DNA of 64,000 nucleotides from Brachionus koreanus (taxonomy: Eukaryota > Rotifera > Eurotatoria > Ploima > Brachionidae), in assembly GCA_016987375.1 (NCBI GenBank), contig PJRA01000485.1, positions 460,168 to 524,167 on the forward strand. Reading direction: 5' to 3'. Below, one piece after another: positions 1 to 11,800 of this stretch. Made by a program: the position numbers and the translations under genes. Below the pieces are notes generated by a model that searched no databases, was not told where the DNA came from, and saw nothing but the letters and a program-made list of their open reading frames with translations. Numbering within the stretch: the stretch's first letter is position 1; each line of letters starts with the position of its first letter.

Positions 1-582
1 ATTAATCAACTAACTTCTTTTTCTCATGAGCTGAATGTCTCCTTTAACATTAAGATTATCCAATTAAAACTTGGGACCATAGATAAACTGCAACATTTTG
101 TTTAATAAATTATAATAAATTAACAAGTGTTCAATGTCTTTTTTACATGTGATCAACTCAGTATGACTTTTTCTAGTATCTTTTAAGATTCGTTAAAAAA
201 TCTTTATAGTTGGACAAATTTTGAAGAAAAAAATAGAGATATTCTAAGGATAAAAAAATATACATGTATTTATTTATTTAATAAATAATTTGAGGTAAAC
301 ATCAGGCTACACAGAATGGAACTAAGTCCTAGTTTCAGCCTAGCGATTGAAAAAATAAATATAAAAAAAGTACAAATTTGAGTAAAATACATTAAAAAAA
401 ATAAAAATATTGACAAATATCGATTAAACAATTAGAGTTTTTAACGAATAAAAGGATCATTTAATAAAAGAAAAAAAGAGAAAAAAGTGAAAAAAAAGTA
501 AAAAAATTTGTGATTTAAAGGATAAAAAATATACATGTAAATAGAAAAATCTTTATCATTTCTCTAAAATAACCGAGTCTTG
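1..582. other. intergenic, no gene seen
   Basis: AT-rich sequence with no credible open reading frame. A short motif of about 18 bases (GATAAAAAAATATACATGTA-like) occurs near 248-266 and again near 519-538. A more mixed-composition stretch at about 301-345 is followed by an A-rich run and could be the end of an old retroposon. Nothing else is supportable. Confidence 0.6.
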
Positions 583-1090
583 AGATCTCTCAATTGATGT
601 TTGGCATGATGGTCTTATTTATAAACTAATAAAAATTAACCTGCCTTTTCTTCAAGGCTCAGTAATTAGTCCATTACTTATTAGTATTTTTATCAATGAT
701 ATACCTAAAAGAAATAAAATAAATGGTGAAAAGTGTCTTCTTTTTGCCTAGTCACACTCTATTTTTTTAGGAAAAAAGGAAACCTAGAAAATAAACAAAT
801 ACTTGGACGAATTAGAAAAATGGCTCTTCAAGTGAAAGTCGTGCTTTATTGTCTTCACCAAATATAATGAGGAAAATATTGCAATTAAAATTGAGAGTCA
901 AATTCAGAATATCAAATTCTTGAGTGTAAAATTTGATTCAAAATTAGCCTTTACCCAACTGGTTGATGAAATGAAACAGTATTATACAGTTCACGGTTAA
1001 ACTTGATAAAAATATTGTCCAACAAAAATTTGGGTCTAAGCCAATGGCTTATATTTTTAAAGCTATATAATTTTTTGTATCAAAAAATAA
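583..1090 (+). mobile_element. degenerate LINE reverse transcriptase fragment
   Basis: Conceptual translation gives a recognisable non-LTR (CR1/Jockey-like) reverse transcriptase. It runs from a VWHDGLIYKL segment (after motif A) through the motif around QGSVISPLLISIFINDI (about 655-707). The catalytic FADD box is broken by a stop (FA-stop-S, about 746-755). A C-terminal stretch LSVKFDSKLAFTQLVDE then follows at about 920-975. Several stops and frame changes, and sequence missing between motifs A and B, mark it as a dead 5'- and 3'-truncated copy. The family call is by motif only; the clade is not determined. Confidence 0.72.
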
Positions 1091-1214
1091 TTCAATTTAA
1101 TATCTAAATGACAAATATAAAAATATTTAATTAGCTCATCACTGATGATGAAAATCAAACCAACTTCAAAATACTTATTTTGACAATTATATCTAATATT
1201 CTGATTTCAAAAAT

Positions 1215-1440
1215 TATCAAAAAATAATTGGATTGGAATGGGATAGAAACGCTAAAGATGTTCCTTTGGATGAAAATAGGAAACGAGGTAAATCAGCAAC
1301 AACAAAAAAAGCTTTAATGATTCATCCAACCGAGTTACAAATATGAAACTACGTGCGAAATCAAAATAAATTACCAGAGGATCTTGTAAATTCAATTTTG
1401 AAACAGAGACTCAAGACGCAGAAATGGAAATTCAAAATTA
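1215..1440 (+). mobile_element. possible C-terminal tail of a DNA-transposon protein
   Basis: The + strand encodes an EWDRNAKDVPLDENRKRG segment followed by TTKKALMIHPTEL, then a stop. Lysine/arginine-rich endings of the form KRGRP..KKAL..Q are familiar at the end of MULE/SWIM- or FLYWCH-type transposon proteins in invertebrates. A similar shorter ending (IKEKRGANKIKIRCLQLQP) is encoded at about 3985-4070 (+). There is no transposase core to confirm this, so the family is a guess from the tail. Confidence 0.3.
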
Positions 1441-1559
1441 AGTTAAAGTTGAAAATAAAGAAAATTTAGAAGAAATTGAGCCATATCGAGATTATTTAGG
1501 AATCTGAATCAGATACTAAAAATAAGACCTAAAAAAGGTGAAAAATTCTCAATGTCGTT

Positions 1560-3267
1560 AAAAGGCGGGGGCTGTAGACGCTTTTGACTGAAAATGGATT
1601 CAAGATATTTACATTATTTTATTTTTCTTGATTTTTTTATCTAAATGAGCTCTAGCTCAGCACAGATAAAACAAATAAATAAATTTAAATTTAGGTTATC
1701 TTTTTAGATAGCTAAATTAATTGAATATTTAGCATTTTCTTTATATTGACAAATTTTGAGAACAGATATCTAAGTATAAATAAAATCTATTAATTTAAAT
1801 AAAAAAATCTATGTTTTTCTGTATAACTATTTGTTTGTTTTAGAGATAGAATGAATGATTAATATTTTTATATTTCAATAAAAAAAGCATTATAATAAAT
1901 AAAATTTGGGCTAAATTTTTAAAACTTTTAAAGATCAAAATCGATTTGAAAAATTTATTTTATTTAATTTCCTATTTATTTTAATTATTTGTTTATGCGT
2001 ATGAAGCGAATTCCTTCATAAGTTGTCTAATGTCAAAGTTGTGTTTGGAGCCTTGGGTCGCGTTTTTAGGAAAAATTTTTAATTTAATTCAGCATTGACA
2101 ATAGAATTTCTGTCATTTAAATATTTTTTTGAATTATGCATTTGGTGCAGCATCACAAAATAAACAGGAAAAAAAATTAGAAATCAATTTTTTTATTATT
2201 CGATTAATTTAAAGTTTTTCTAAAAAAAATGCTACGTGCAAAATAAATTTTTTTTTATAAAATAAGAGAAAGTCAGTTGAAATTGAAAGACAACAAATAA
2301 AGTTTTTATGCAAAAGAATTACTAATGATACTTTTAAAATTGGCCTTCTAATATTCATGAGAATGGACTAATTGAACTATTGGATGGCAGCAGAAATTTT
2401 TTATTTTATTTTATTTTCAAAAATTTTGTCTTTATTCAAATATTCACTTATTTTTCATTTTTCATTAATATGTTACCAGCTAAATAAATAATAAGATAAA
2501 TAAACTGTTTAAAAAAAAATATTTAAAAAATTGAAAGATGACCGTTTAATATGTCGAGCAGAATTGATTGAAGAATGGAAGAACTGAAAGAAAAAGAAAT
2601 GTGTTCGTCTTTAACTACATTGAAAACAAAAAAAAACTATTAGATTTTGTATTAACCAGAAGCCTTTTGAATAGTATAATAATAGGCCCTCATTAAACTT
2701 GTCCACAAATTTGATATAAATGAGAACAAAATCAATTCATAACACACTATTATAATAAAACCAATAATATGATGATTTTTTTTGTAGCAAATTAACAGTG
2801 AATATAACAAGTTTAATGTTAATTGAACTTTTCAACCTTTTTTGGAATAAATTGATTTGAAATATAACAAATTTATTAGAAATAAAATTGATTTTGATTT
2901 AAATTTGATTAAATTCTGGTCTGATGTTCGTTCTTCAAGGGTAAATATTTTGAATATAGATACAAATGAATAGATTGCTATAAACAATTTAAATATTAAA
3001 TAATTTCATCTGGAACCTATTATATCAAAAAACATTTATTTCATAGATTTGAAAGTTGGTATTGAATCAAACGGAGATGCCAATTCGATTAAGAGACAAG
3101 TCATTCAAGAAGAAACACATGGCCAATAAATAAAAAAAAATTAGAGAGAAGGTATGTTAAATATGATATTCTTATTGTCCTAGTGGTTTCAGCAAACAAT
3201 AATAGTATTTATCTAATAATGATAAAAAAAGTCAATTTTTTAGTCGTTTAAAAGTTAAAATTGAAAT
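1560..3267. other. intergenic, no gene seen
   Basis: AT-rich spacer with many stops in all frames. A weakly protein-like stretch at about 2985-3120 (+) could be a further transposon scrap, but it has no motif I recognise. Confidence 0.5.
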
Positions 3268-3269
3268 GT

Positions 3270-3935
3270 TTATTTTTTTTTAATTAAAATATTATTCATT
3301 TTTTTTTCTATGTGTTTTTTTGCAATATCGAAAAGTGTGCTGAATTTTTTTTGTAATATATCTGGTATAAAGTCGTTGGGGTCACTATTGATTTGTTTAT
3401 GATTAGATCTTGTACATAAGAATTTTTCAAATAGTCTACTATATCTTGATTTGAGTAGTTCAATTTCTAAATTTGAATGGATGTATGTTATACGAGTTTT
3501 TAGTGGGTAAAACTTTATTTGTTTTAAAATCCGGTTTTGAATTTTTTGACATTCTTTCAAGATTTTTTGGGTTGATGTATTCATTCCAATGAATAGATAG
3601 TCGAACTTTGAACGGATTAGGTTTTTGTAAATTTTTAATGCTAGGGAAGTGCTATTTTTTATTTTTTATTTTTTATTTTTTTGATAATGTTTGATTTACT
3701 GAGTATTTTTTTTGAAAGGTATTCGAGATGTTTTTTGAAGCTGAGTTTCGGATCTAGTGTATGTCCGAGGAAACGTGGAAATGGTTCTAACGGAATATCG
3801 TTGTTTTTTAGACGTAAGTTAAGTTTGTAATTTTTATCATAGTTTTTTCTATGTCCAGCTGTAGTGAAAACAGTGTGGACTGTTTTTGAACAGTTTATAC
3901 TTAAAAAGCTACTAATGCTGTCACTGTATCACTTA
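3270..3935 (-). mobile_element. LINE reverse transcriptase C-terminal fragment
   Basis: Read on the minus strand, 3935 to 3590 encodes a non-LTR RT thumb/connection region: KTVHTVFTTAGHR, then FPRFLGHTLDPKLSFKKHL. One in-frame break falls in an A/T run near 3660. ALKIYKNLIRSKFDYLF follows, then the 104-codon open stretch 3584-3270 (NTSTQKILKECQKIQNRIL and onward). The order FLGH..D.KL.F..H, LIRSK.DY, L...Q.IQNR matches the C-terminal half of Jockey/CR1-type RTs. It is relatively well kept compared with the other fragments here, so it is probably a younger insertion. Confidence 0.78.
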
Positions 3936-4204
3936 TTGCCATAGTCTTTTGAACTTTATATATGTTTTTTTAGATTAATAGTATCGACATGGATAATCCA
4001 TTGAGCATTAAAGAAAAACGAGGTGCCAACAAGATAAAAATACGATGTCTTCAATTACAACCTTTAGATTGTGTCCAAGACTTAAAAGCTTTTTTAGAAT
4101 CTTCATAAGATGAAGATGAGCCAAACCCAAGATCAGCAAAAAATCAAAAACAAATCAAAAGTCAACATACCAGTTATGTCGGAAGAATTAAAAATTAAGT
4201 TAAT

Positions 4205-5821
4205 TTTTTCTATATGATTGACATTTATTTATTAAAATTATCTGGAATAAACTTTTATTTGTAAAATTTTATTTATTTTTTTATTTTAAAGTAAAAAGTT
4301 TAATATTTTTTTTTCATTATATTAGTTATCAGTTTACATGAAATGTTATATCAACAGTAACAGTCTAATTTATTTAAGTTAAATAAATATCTATTTTTAA
4401 CAATTGTTATAAAAATTTCTTGTCATCAAATATTTTTAAAATTTATTTTCATTAATTTTATTATTCCTATCAAAAGTTTAATAAAATCATTTTTGTAAAA
4501 TTGCTCGATTTTAAAGATAAAATTTAAATTAAAAGAGAAATAATAAAGTTTCTAATTAAAAAAAAAAGGTTGGTCTTTGAAAAAACATATTTTTATTCTT
4601 ATTTTAAGAAATATCAATTTTTTATTACCCATTAACTTTAGTAACCCAAAACTGTTTTAAATCAAAATTTAAAAAATATCAAAATTTGATCAAAACTAAT
4701 TGTGTTTTTTTTTTTAAATGATTATTTTTATATTAAGCTTTAAAAAATCTATATTTTGATTTCTTGTTCTACTTGCTTTCTTTAAATAACTAAAATCACT
4801 CATTTTTTTTTTGAAAAATTTTTGTAAAAATTCTGATCATAATTATAAGACAAAATCATTTACACTTATCATATTTGAAATAAAAATTATAACTAAATAA
4901 GATTTTGTTTGTTGGATGCCATTTCGGACTGTACCAAATAAATAGAAAATTTCAAAATTTATCTATTTAGCATTTTTTATTCATTTTTCCTTATTTTTAA
5001 TTTTTCATTAATTAACGTGATTGATAATTAAGAACCATCAGTTATGCATCGGTTTCTAATTTATATTAATATTTCATTTTGTCTTGATTAAAATTAAAAT
5101 GTTTTCTATTTTGATTCAAAGGGGATTATTTTGGTGCAAAAAGTTTGTTTAAAGTGTTTTTTTTTTTTTGAAACGACTCGAATTAAGCAAGCGCTGTTTA
5201 TCTGTTTATCTTCTTGAACAATGTGTCAATGAGACAAGAATTTAAAATGCTCTACATTATAAAGATGATTTTTGTTTTCAAATATAACTTCAGACATGCT
5301 AGATACAACTGCTTTTTTAACATGTTAAAAACCAGTTTTTTCACGCGTAGCTAAAAACAAAAGACCAGAAATTTAAAGTGAATGAAAACTAGTTTATTTT
5401 ATACAGATATTTACACATGTATTTTACCTAGACAAAAACAGCTAAAAATTTATTTTCTTAAATAGTTTTTCTTGTTTAATTATGCCTTAACGATATCGGC
5501 TTTTTCAAAGGACCAGTGATTAATTCAATTTAATTATATTATTTTAATTTATTTATAGTAAATATTTGTTTCAATTCTTGGGTTATTAAGCCCTCTCCTC
5601 CTTAGAAAAAAAAATGCAATCTCATAATTCTATTCAGGATGCATCCAAAATAAATCGATGGTTAATCGACTAAATTATGAATATATCTGTAATAATTTTT
5701 TTATACCTCTCTGAGCAATTTCACCCAATTTAAATTGAAAAAAATTGAATTTTAATATTTTTTCAAACTTTTTTTTTCTAATTTTAGAATTATTATTATT
5801 GGAAACAAATTTTAATCGATT
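4205..5821. other. AT-rich region upstream of the KCC gene
   Basis: No gene or convincing repeat seen. Promoter and any 5' untranslated exon of the KCC gene must lie here or further upstream, but I see no clear TATA box or other defining element. Confidence 0.5.
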
Positions 5822-8800
5822 ATGGAAGAAAAAAAAAATTCAGATGAAACAAGTCTTACAGCTCAAACATTAGAAAATTCAGATCAGCCTAAAGTCAAAT
5901 TTTTGGTCCAAAAAACGGATAGTAATTTTTTAACAGGTAAAAGATTGTTCAAGTTCTAGCTAACAAATGGGGATTTGATACGCCAATTAATTTTAGGATA
6001 ACTCTTCAAGTTAATGAATTCAGAATGCTTTAATAACCTAGTTTTGATGTTTATTAACATCTATTTCATTTATCAATTTATATTCTTATTTCTAGGATAT
6101 TCATTATGAATTAAAGAACTTAATTTGTAAAATAAAATCAAGAGGAATTATAATTAAAAATGCTTTAATAATTCATACACATTAAAAAGACACATTACTT
6201 ATTTATATCTTAGGAAAATATCTATCTCAAATATTATTGAAAAAATAATACTTTATTTAATGAGCTTTATTATTATTTCAAGTTTCTTACAGATTAACTT
6301 AAACTATTGAGCTTGAGAGTGGCACAATTTTAAATAAATAATCAAATTTTTAGAATTTTTTTCAAATGTATTTTGGGCGAATGACATTTATCAATAATTA
6401 AAAAAAAAAGACTAAATAAAAAATTTTTTTTCACCTCTTTAAATTGTTTGATTTTGTCTCAAGAATGAATGTAATAAAATATTTAGGAAAAAGTCAATTT
6501 TTTTTTTTAAATTCATTAGCAATCTAATCATTTGAACTAATTTTAAACGTTTTATTTTTTTCAAAATTATCTTAATAAAAAAATTCTTATATATTTTTTC
6601 GAGTGCAAAGATAATTAGAGAATTTGTTTTAGAAAAAAAAGACAATTTAATACTACAAATAATTATCTTATTTCAGTTATTTAATGCACGCCAGGAACAT
6701 GATGAATGTGCATTCTACTCCAAGATCGATTATCTTCTAATTAAAAATTCGTTTGAATCCATAAACAGCAGCTTTTGTATACAATCTACTAAATTTCTTT
6801 AAAATCTAGATGTTTCTAGTATTAACAATGTTATTCCGTTATAAGTTTAGAATTTGTTTAATTATCCTATATTGCAGTAATTCTTATCGACTCATTATCA
6901 CAAAATTAAGTGGAATGTGATGTTCACTCTTTATTCATTATTACAATAAACTAAATAACTAAATGATGATTAGAAACTATTTTAGTTCAATGTAGTAAAT
7001 TTATTTGGAAAACATTCTAGTTTTATTCATATTTTATATCATGATTAGATGTTAAAATTAATTTTAGTTTTTTGGATTAGAAATAACGAAATGATTTTAT
7101 TTTCTTGTTAAATTTTACTTAAAAATTGTTTAATAATGCGCTTTTAATTATCCTTGAATTTTGTGTGATTTATAAACTAAATTTAAATTGATTTAAACTC
7201 AATTAATACTTTTTTTTTTAATGCCCAACAGTATGCGGTAACTGCATCCAGTTTATTTTCTACACCTTAAACTGATTCTTCTTTCATACGACCAACCAAA
7301 CTCCTTCCAAACCCTTGAACTTCTAATTGCATAAATTGCACCATACAAAGCACTTGGTTATATGAATAAACACAAGCCATATATCAATAATATTTTAATC
7401 CGTTGTTTTTTTTTATTTATAGTTTATAAGAAGTTCTTGCTGCGACATACTAACAAGAATGTCAAGGCCAATTAGTGCTTTGTAGCATTGTTGTGTTGAA
7501 TCAGCAATTTTCATTGAATTTATCCAAAGCCACCTTAAATACTTTGGCTGATTTGGATTTAAAGCTCTATCAGACAGCTTGTTCCATTTTGGGACCAGGC
7601 AGGAAAGCTTTTCCTTTTAATTTTCCTACTATAACTTCTAAATTTCACAATCTCGCTCTTTACTACAAATTAACAAATTATCAATTGAAGTTGTTAATGC
7701 AAAATCTAAAAATGAATTTAAGAACAAACTAGATTTTTATTTGAAACTAAAACAATTAATTTTATGTATTAAATAATTAGGATTTATTTAAAACCAGACA
7801 GCTACCATAACGAGGCAATATATTGCCCTGCTTCGCAGTTAATCTGCTGTAGCTTATTATTATTATTTTTTTTATTTAAAAATTTAAATGAAGTGGTTAG
7901 GTAACATCAATCAGAAGGTCTAGGGTTCAAATCCCCACTCAGTTTCGTCTGCAAGTACGTAGGGCCAACTACCCTAACGTCCAAGAATTAAAAAATAGTT
8001 ACAAAGAAATCAAATGAATCCATGCTCCACAAGGAGCGCATTAGGAGAAAAAATCATTAAAATTGAAGAACAAATATTTTCCTATGAATACTAAAGAAAA
8101 TAGTATTAAATCAAAGCTTCCAAATGAGCTTAAGGCATCTTAAAAAAAAGCTCTTCTAGATCGATATATTGATAATTTTTTTTTAAAAATTTTTTATTTT
8201 TTTTTTTTTACAGATATAACAATGAAAACTGAAACATTAAAAACAGATGAGACAAACCATGATGTGGAACATGAAGTTAAAATACCTCTTAATCCAAATC
8301 CAAACAATCTTGAACTTTATGAGGTAATTTAGTTTTAACTATTTTTGTGTATACATTTAACATTTTGAAAGGAATATGAACAAAAACCACTTGGAAATTT
8401 TTTGAATAGCATTCTAAATTTTGACAGCGTCATACCACCTAATAAAGATTTAAAAGGTGAAAAAATTCCTAAAGTAATATAATTATGATAAAAAAAGTAT
8501 TAAATATTAATAAGTATTCATTTTAGCCTAATAATAAACTAGGAACAGTATTAGGAGTTTTTCTACCCTGTGTTCAAAACATTCTTGGTGTTATATTATT
8601 TATAAGAGCTTCATGGATTGTTGGAATAGCTGGTGCTTTTCAAGCAACTCTAATACTTTTGCTATGTTGCTCATGCGTAAGCTAATAAATCAAAGAAACA
8701 CAAAATTTATTTTAATACATATTCACTTTTAAAAAGACTTTGCTGACTGCAATATCAACAAGTGCAATCGCCACAAATGGTATTGTGCCGGCCGGTGGGC

Positions 8801-11800
8801 CATATTTCATGATCTCGCGGGCCCTCGGTCCAGAATTCGGTGGAGCTGTAGGAATACTCTTTTATTTGGGAACAACTGTAGCAGGCTCGATGTACATAGT
8901 TGGTGCAGTTGAAATATTCCTCAAATATATGTGTCCTCAGTGTACATTGATTGGTGACATTGAAAATCAATCTGATGCTTTTCAAAATTTTCGCATCTAT
9001 GGATCATTATTTTTGATTATCATAGGTCTTTGTGTTTTCATCGGAATAAAATTTGTTAGCAAATTAGCCCCAATTTCTTTAGTTGCAGTCATATTATCCG
9101 TAGTATGTATTTATGCTGGTGTAATAAAAAGTGCTTTCTCACCTCCAAATTTACCGTAATAAAAACAAAAAAGAAAAAACATTAAAATTAACTAAATTTA
9201 TTTATTTTAGAATTTGTGTTTTTAATGAGACTAGATTAATAAGATACGAATCATATGTTGTAAACAAGCAGAGCTATTGTCACAACAAAAGACACTGTTT
9301 AGACTTTACTAGAAATGAGAGCTTTGTTTGTCCTTTGTGGAAAGCCTATTGTGGACCATATTATGATTCAATTAAAAATAAAAATTATACACTACAAAAA
9401 GGAGACATTGACGGAAAAGAATACATAACTGATGATTTTGTTAGTCAAAAATTTGCGCATTTATGTCGTTTTTTTGAGATGGAAGATAGTGTAAGAATAA
9501 AGCAGGGTATTCCTGGCATGTCAAGCAGCGAGCCCATTTTGGGTAAAAATTTACTAAACATGGTGTTAAATTTTTTTTTTCTATTTGATTTTAGCAAATT
9601 TAAAACCAAGTTATTTGGATGAAAATGAAGTTTTGCCCGGAGTAAAAGGACTACAAGATGTAGAAATTTTGAACAATGACCTGACATCATTTTTAATTTT
9701 GGTTGGTATCTATTTTCCATCCGTAACTGGAATTATGGCTGGTTCAAATAGATCCGGTGATCTAAAAGATCCTTCTAGAAGTATACCAAGAGGAACTATA
9801 GCAGCTGTTTTAGTTACTTCATTTATTTGTAATTTTTTTATCATTATAAAATTAGCAAAATAAAAAAAAATTAATTGAATTTATTTTGCTATTTATTAAA
9901 TTAAATCTAAATAAAGTTAACTTTTTAAAATTAAGATTTGTCTAACGTATTTACATTTGCTGCATGCGTGGATGGTCTTCTCTTAAGAGACAAGTTCGGT
10001 GATAGCATAGATAAAAAATTGCTAGTTGCATTGCTTTCTTGGCCAAACAAATGGATTATAATGTTTGGTGCATTTTTTTCTACATTTGGTGCTGGAATGC
10101 AAAGCTTAACAGGAGCTCCGCGGCTTTTACAAGCCGTTGCTAGTGATGATATTATCCCATTCTTGAAGCCTTTTTCAAAAAGTTATCGAGGCGAACCATT
10201 CAGAGCTTCGATTTTGACACTATTTTTTTGCTGGTGTGGAATTCTACTTGGAAACGTAGACTATTTAAATCCACTTATTACCATGTTTTTTTTAATGTGC
10301 TATGGTTTTATAAATATGGCATGTGCTCTTCAGACAATTTTGAAAACACCTAATTGGCGTCCTAGATACAAATATTACCACTGGAGTCTATCAGTTTTGG
10401 GGCTTTGTTTGTGTCTTTTAATAATGTTTATAGTCAAGTGGTTCTACGCTATCATTGCTGTAATGATTGCTATTATCATTTATAAGTACATTGAATTCAA
10501 AGGGTAAATTTTGTCAAAACAAATAAAAAAATTGACTCTATTTTTGGCATTATTAGAGCTGAAAAAGAATGGGGTGATGGTATTCAGGGTCTATCAATGA
10601 GTGCAGCACGTTATTCTCTACTAAAATTAGAAGAGTCTCCTCCACATGTTAAAAACTGGAGACCACAGATTTTATTATTGGCTAAATGTGACATTAGAAA
10701 AAACGATATTGTTTTGAAAAAGGATGACGCCGATAACAATGAATATCAAGAATACGACATTCAAGTACAAAACCCAAACAATTTTGCATTTGCATCACAA
10801 CTTAAAGCCGGAAAAGGATTATTTGTGTCGGCAACTGTAATCAAAGGAGATTATATAAAAGATTCAAAATTGGCCAAAGCTTGCAAATCAGTATATTTTT
10901 AATTTAAAATTTTCTAATAGAAAGTTCAAAATTTTAATTATTAAAATAGAAATTGAAAGATATAATGGATGAATACAAAGCTAAAGGGTTCAGTGACAGT
11001 TTAGTTGCAACAAGTATTGAAGCTGGAATTTGCCACTTGTAAGTCTTAAAAAATGTTCAATCAAAAACAATATATTCATATCTATTCAGAAAATTTTAAT
11101 CCAGCTTTTAACATCAATCTAAAAAATTTTCTAAACAAATTAACTTAATTAAATTAATTGTTTTTAAAATTTTTAAACGAGTTGATTATATAAAATATAA
11201 AGTAGAGCCTTGGAATAATGAACGACTTGGGATGAAAATTTGATATTTGTTGTATCGAAATTCGTTGATTCTATCCAAATTACATTAAAAAAAGATTAGG
11301 AAAAAATAGTTAAAAAGTTGTCTTTTATTTAAGTTTTTATTAAAAAAAATAAAATAAATGAAAAAAAATTATAATATATTATAGAAAGATGTTTATAGAA
11401 TTAACCAAGTCCCATTAAAGGAAAAGAAATAAATTCTATTTCCTATAGTGGAAATCCATTGATGAATTGGTGATCCTCCAAGGTTTGAATTGAATTTTTG
11501 GCTCCTAGATCGAGATAAAGAAAAGAAAACTTGAACAATATTTAACTAAACTAGAAAAAAAATTTAATTTGCATTATTTACAAAATTTATTTAGAATGGA
11601 TTTAAACATTGTTTAAACCTGTTTATTTCATTTTTTTGTTTTTTTTTCGGTCCGATTAGATTTAGTTCGTAATGTTGAATTATTTCTTATTTAGTAGCAA
11701 AAATAGTTGAAATTGCAGAAGGATTGACATTTAGGGAATAATTTAAATTGGCTCATTATATTACTGAAACGGGCTAAAAATTATTTTGAACTCAAAAATT

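Noticed and set aside
6439..6645. 68-codon minus frame in KCC intron 1
   Set aside because: Phe/Leu/Ile/Lys-only composition, no domain, lies inside an intron; a chance frame in AT-rich DNA.
7885..7960. functional tRNA gene
   Set aside because: Only D-arm-like and T-arm-like strings; no pairing acceptor stem and no plausible anticodon arm.
9445..9720. minus-strand open frame over KCC exons 6-7
   Set aside because: Antisense shadow of KCC coding sequence; crosses an intron boundary of the real gene.
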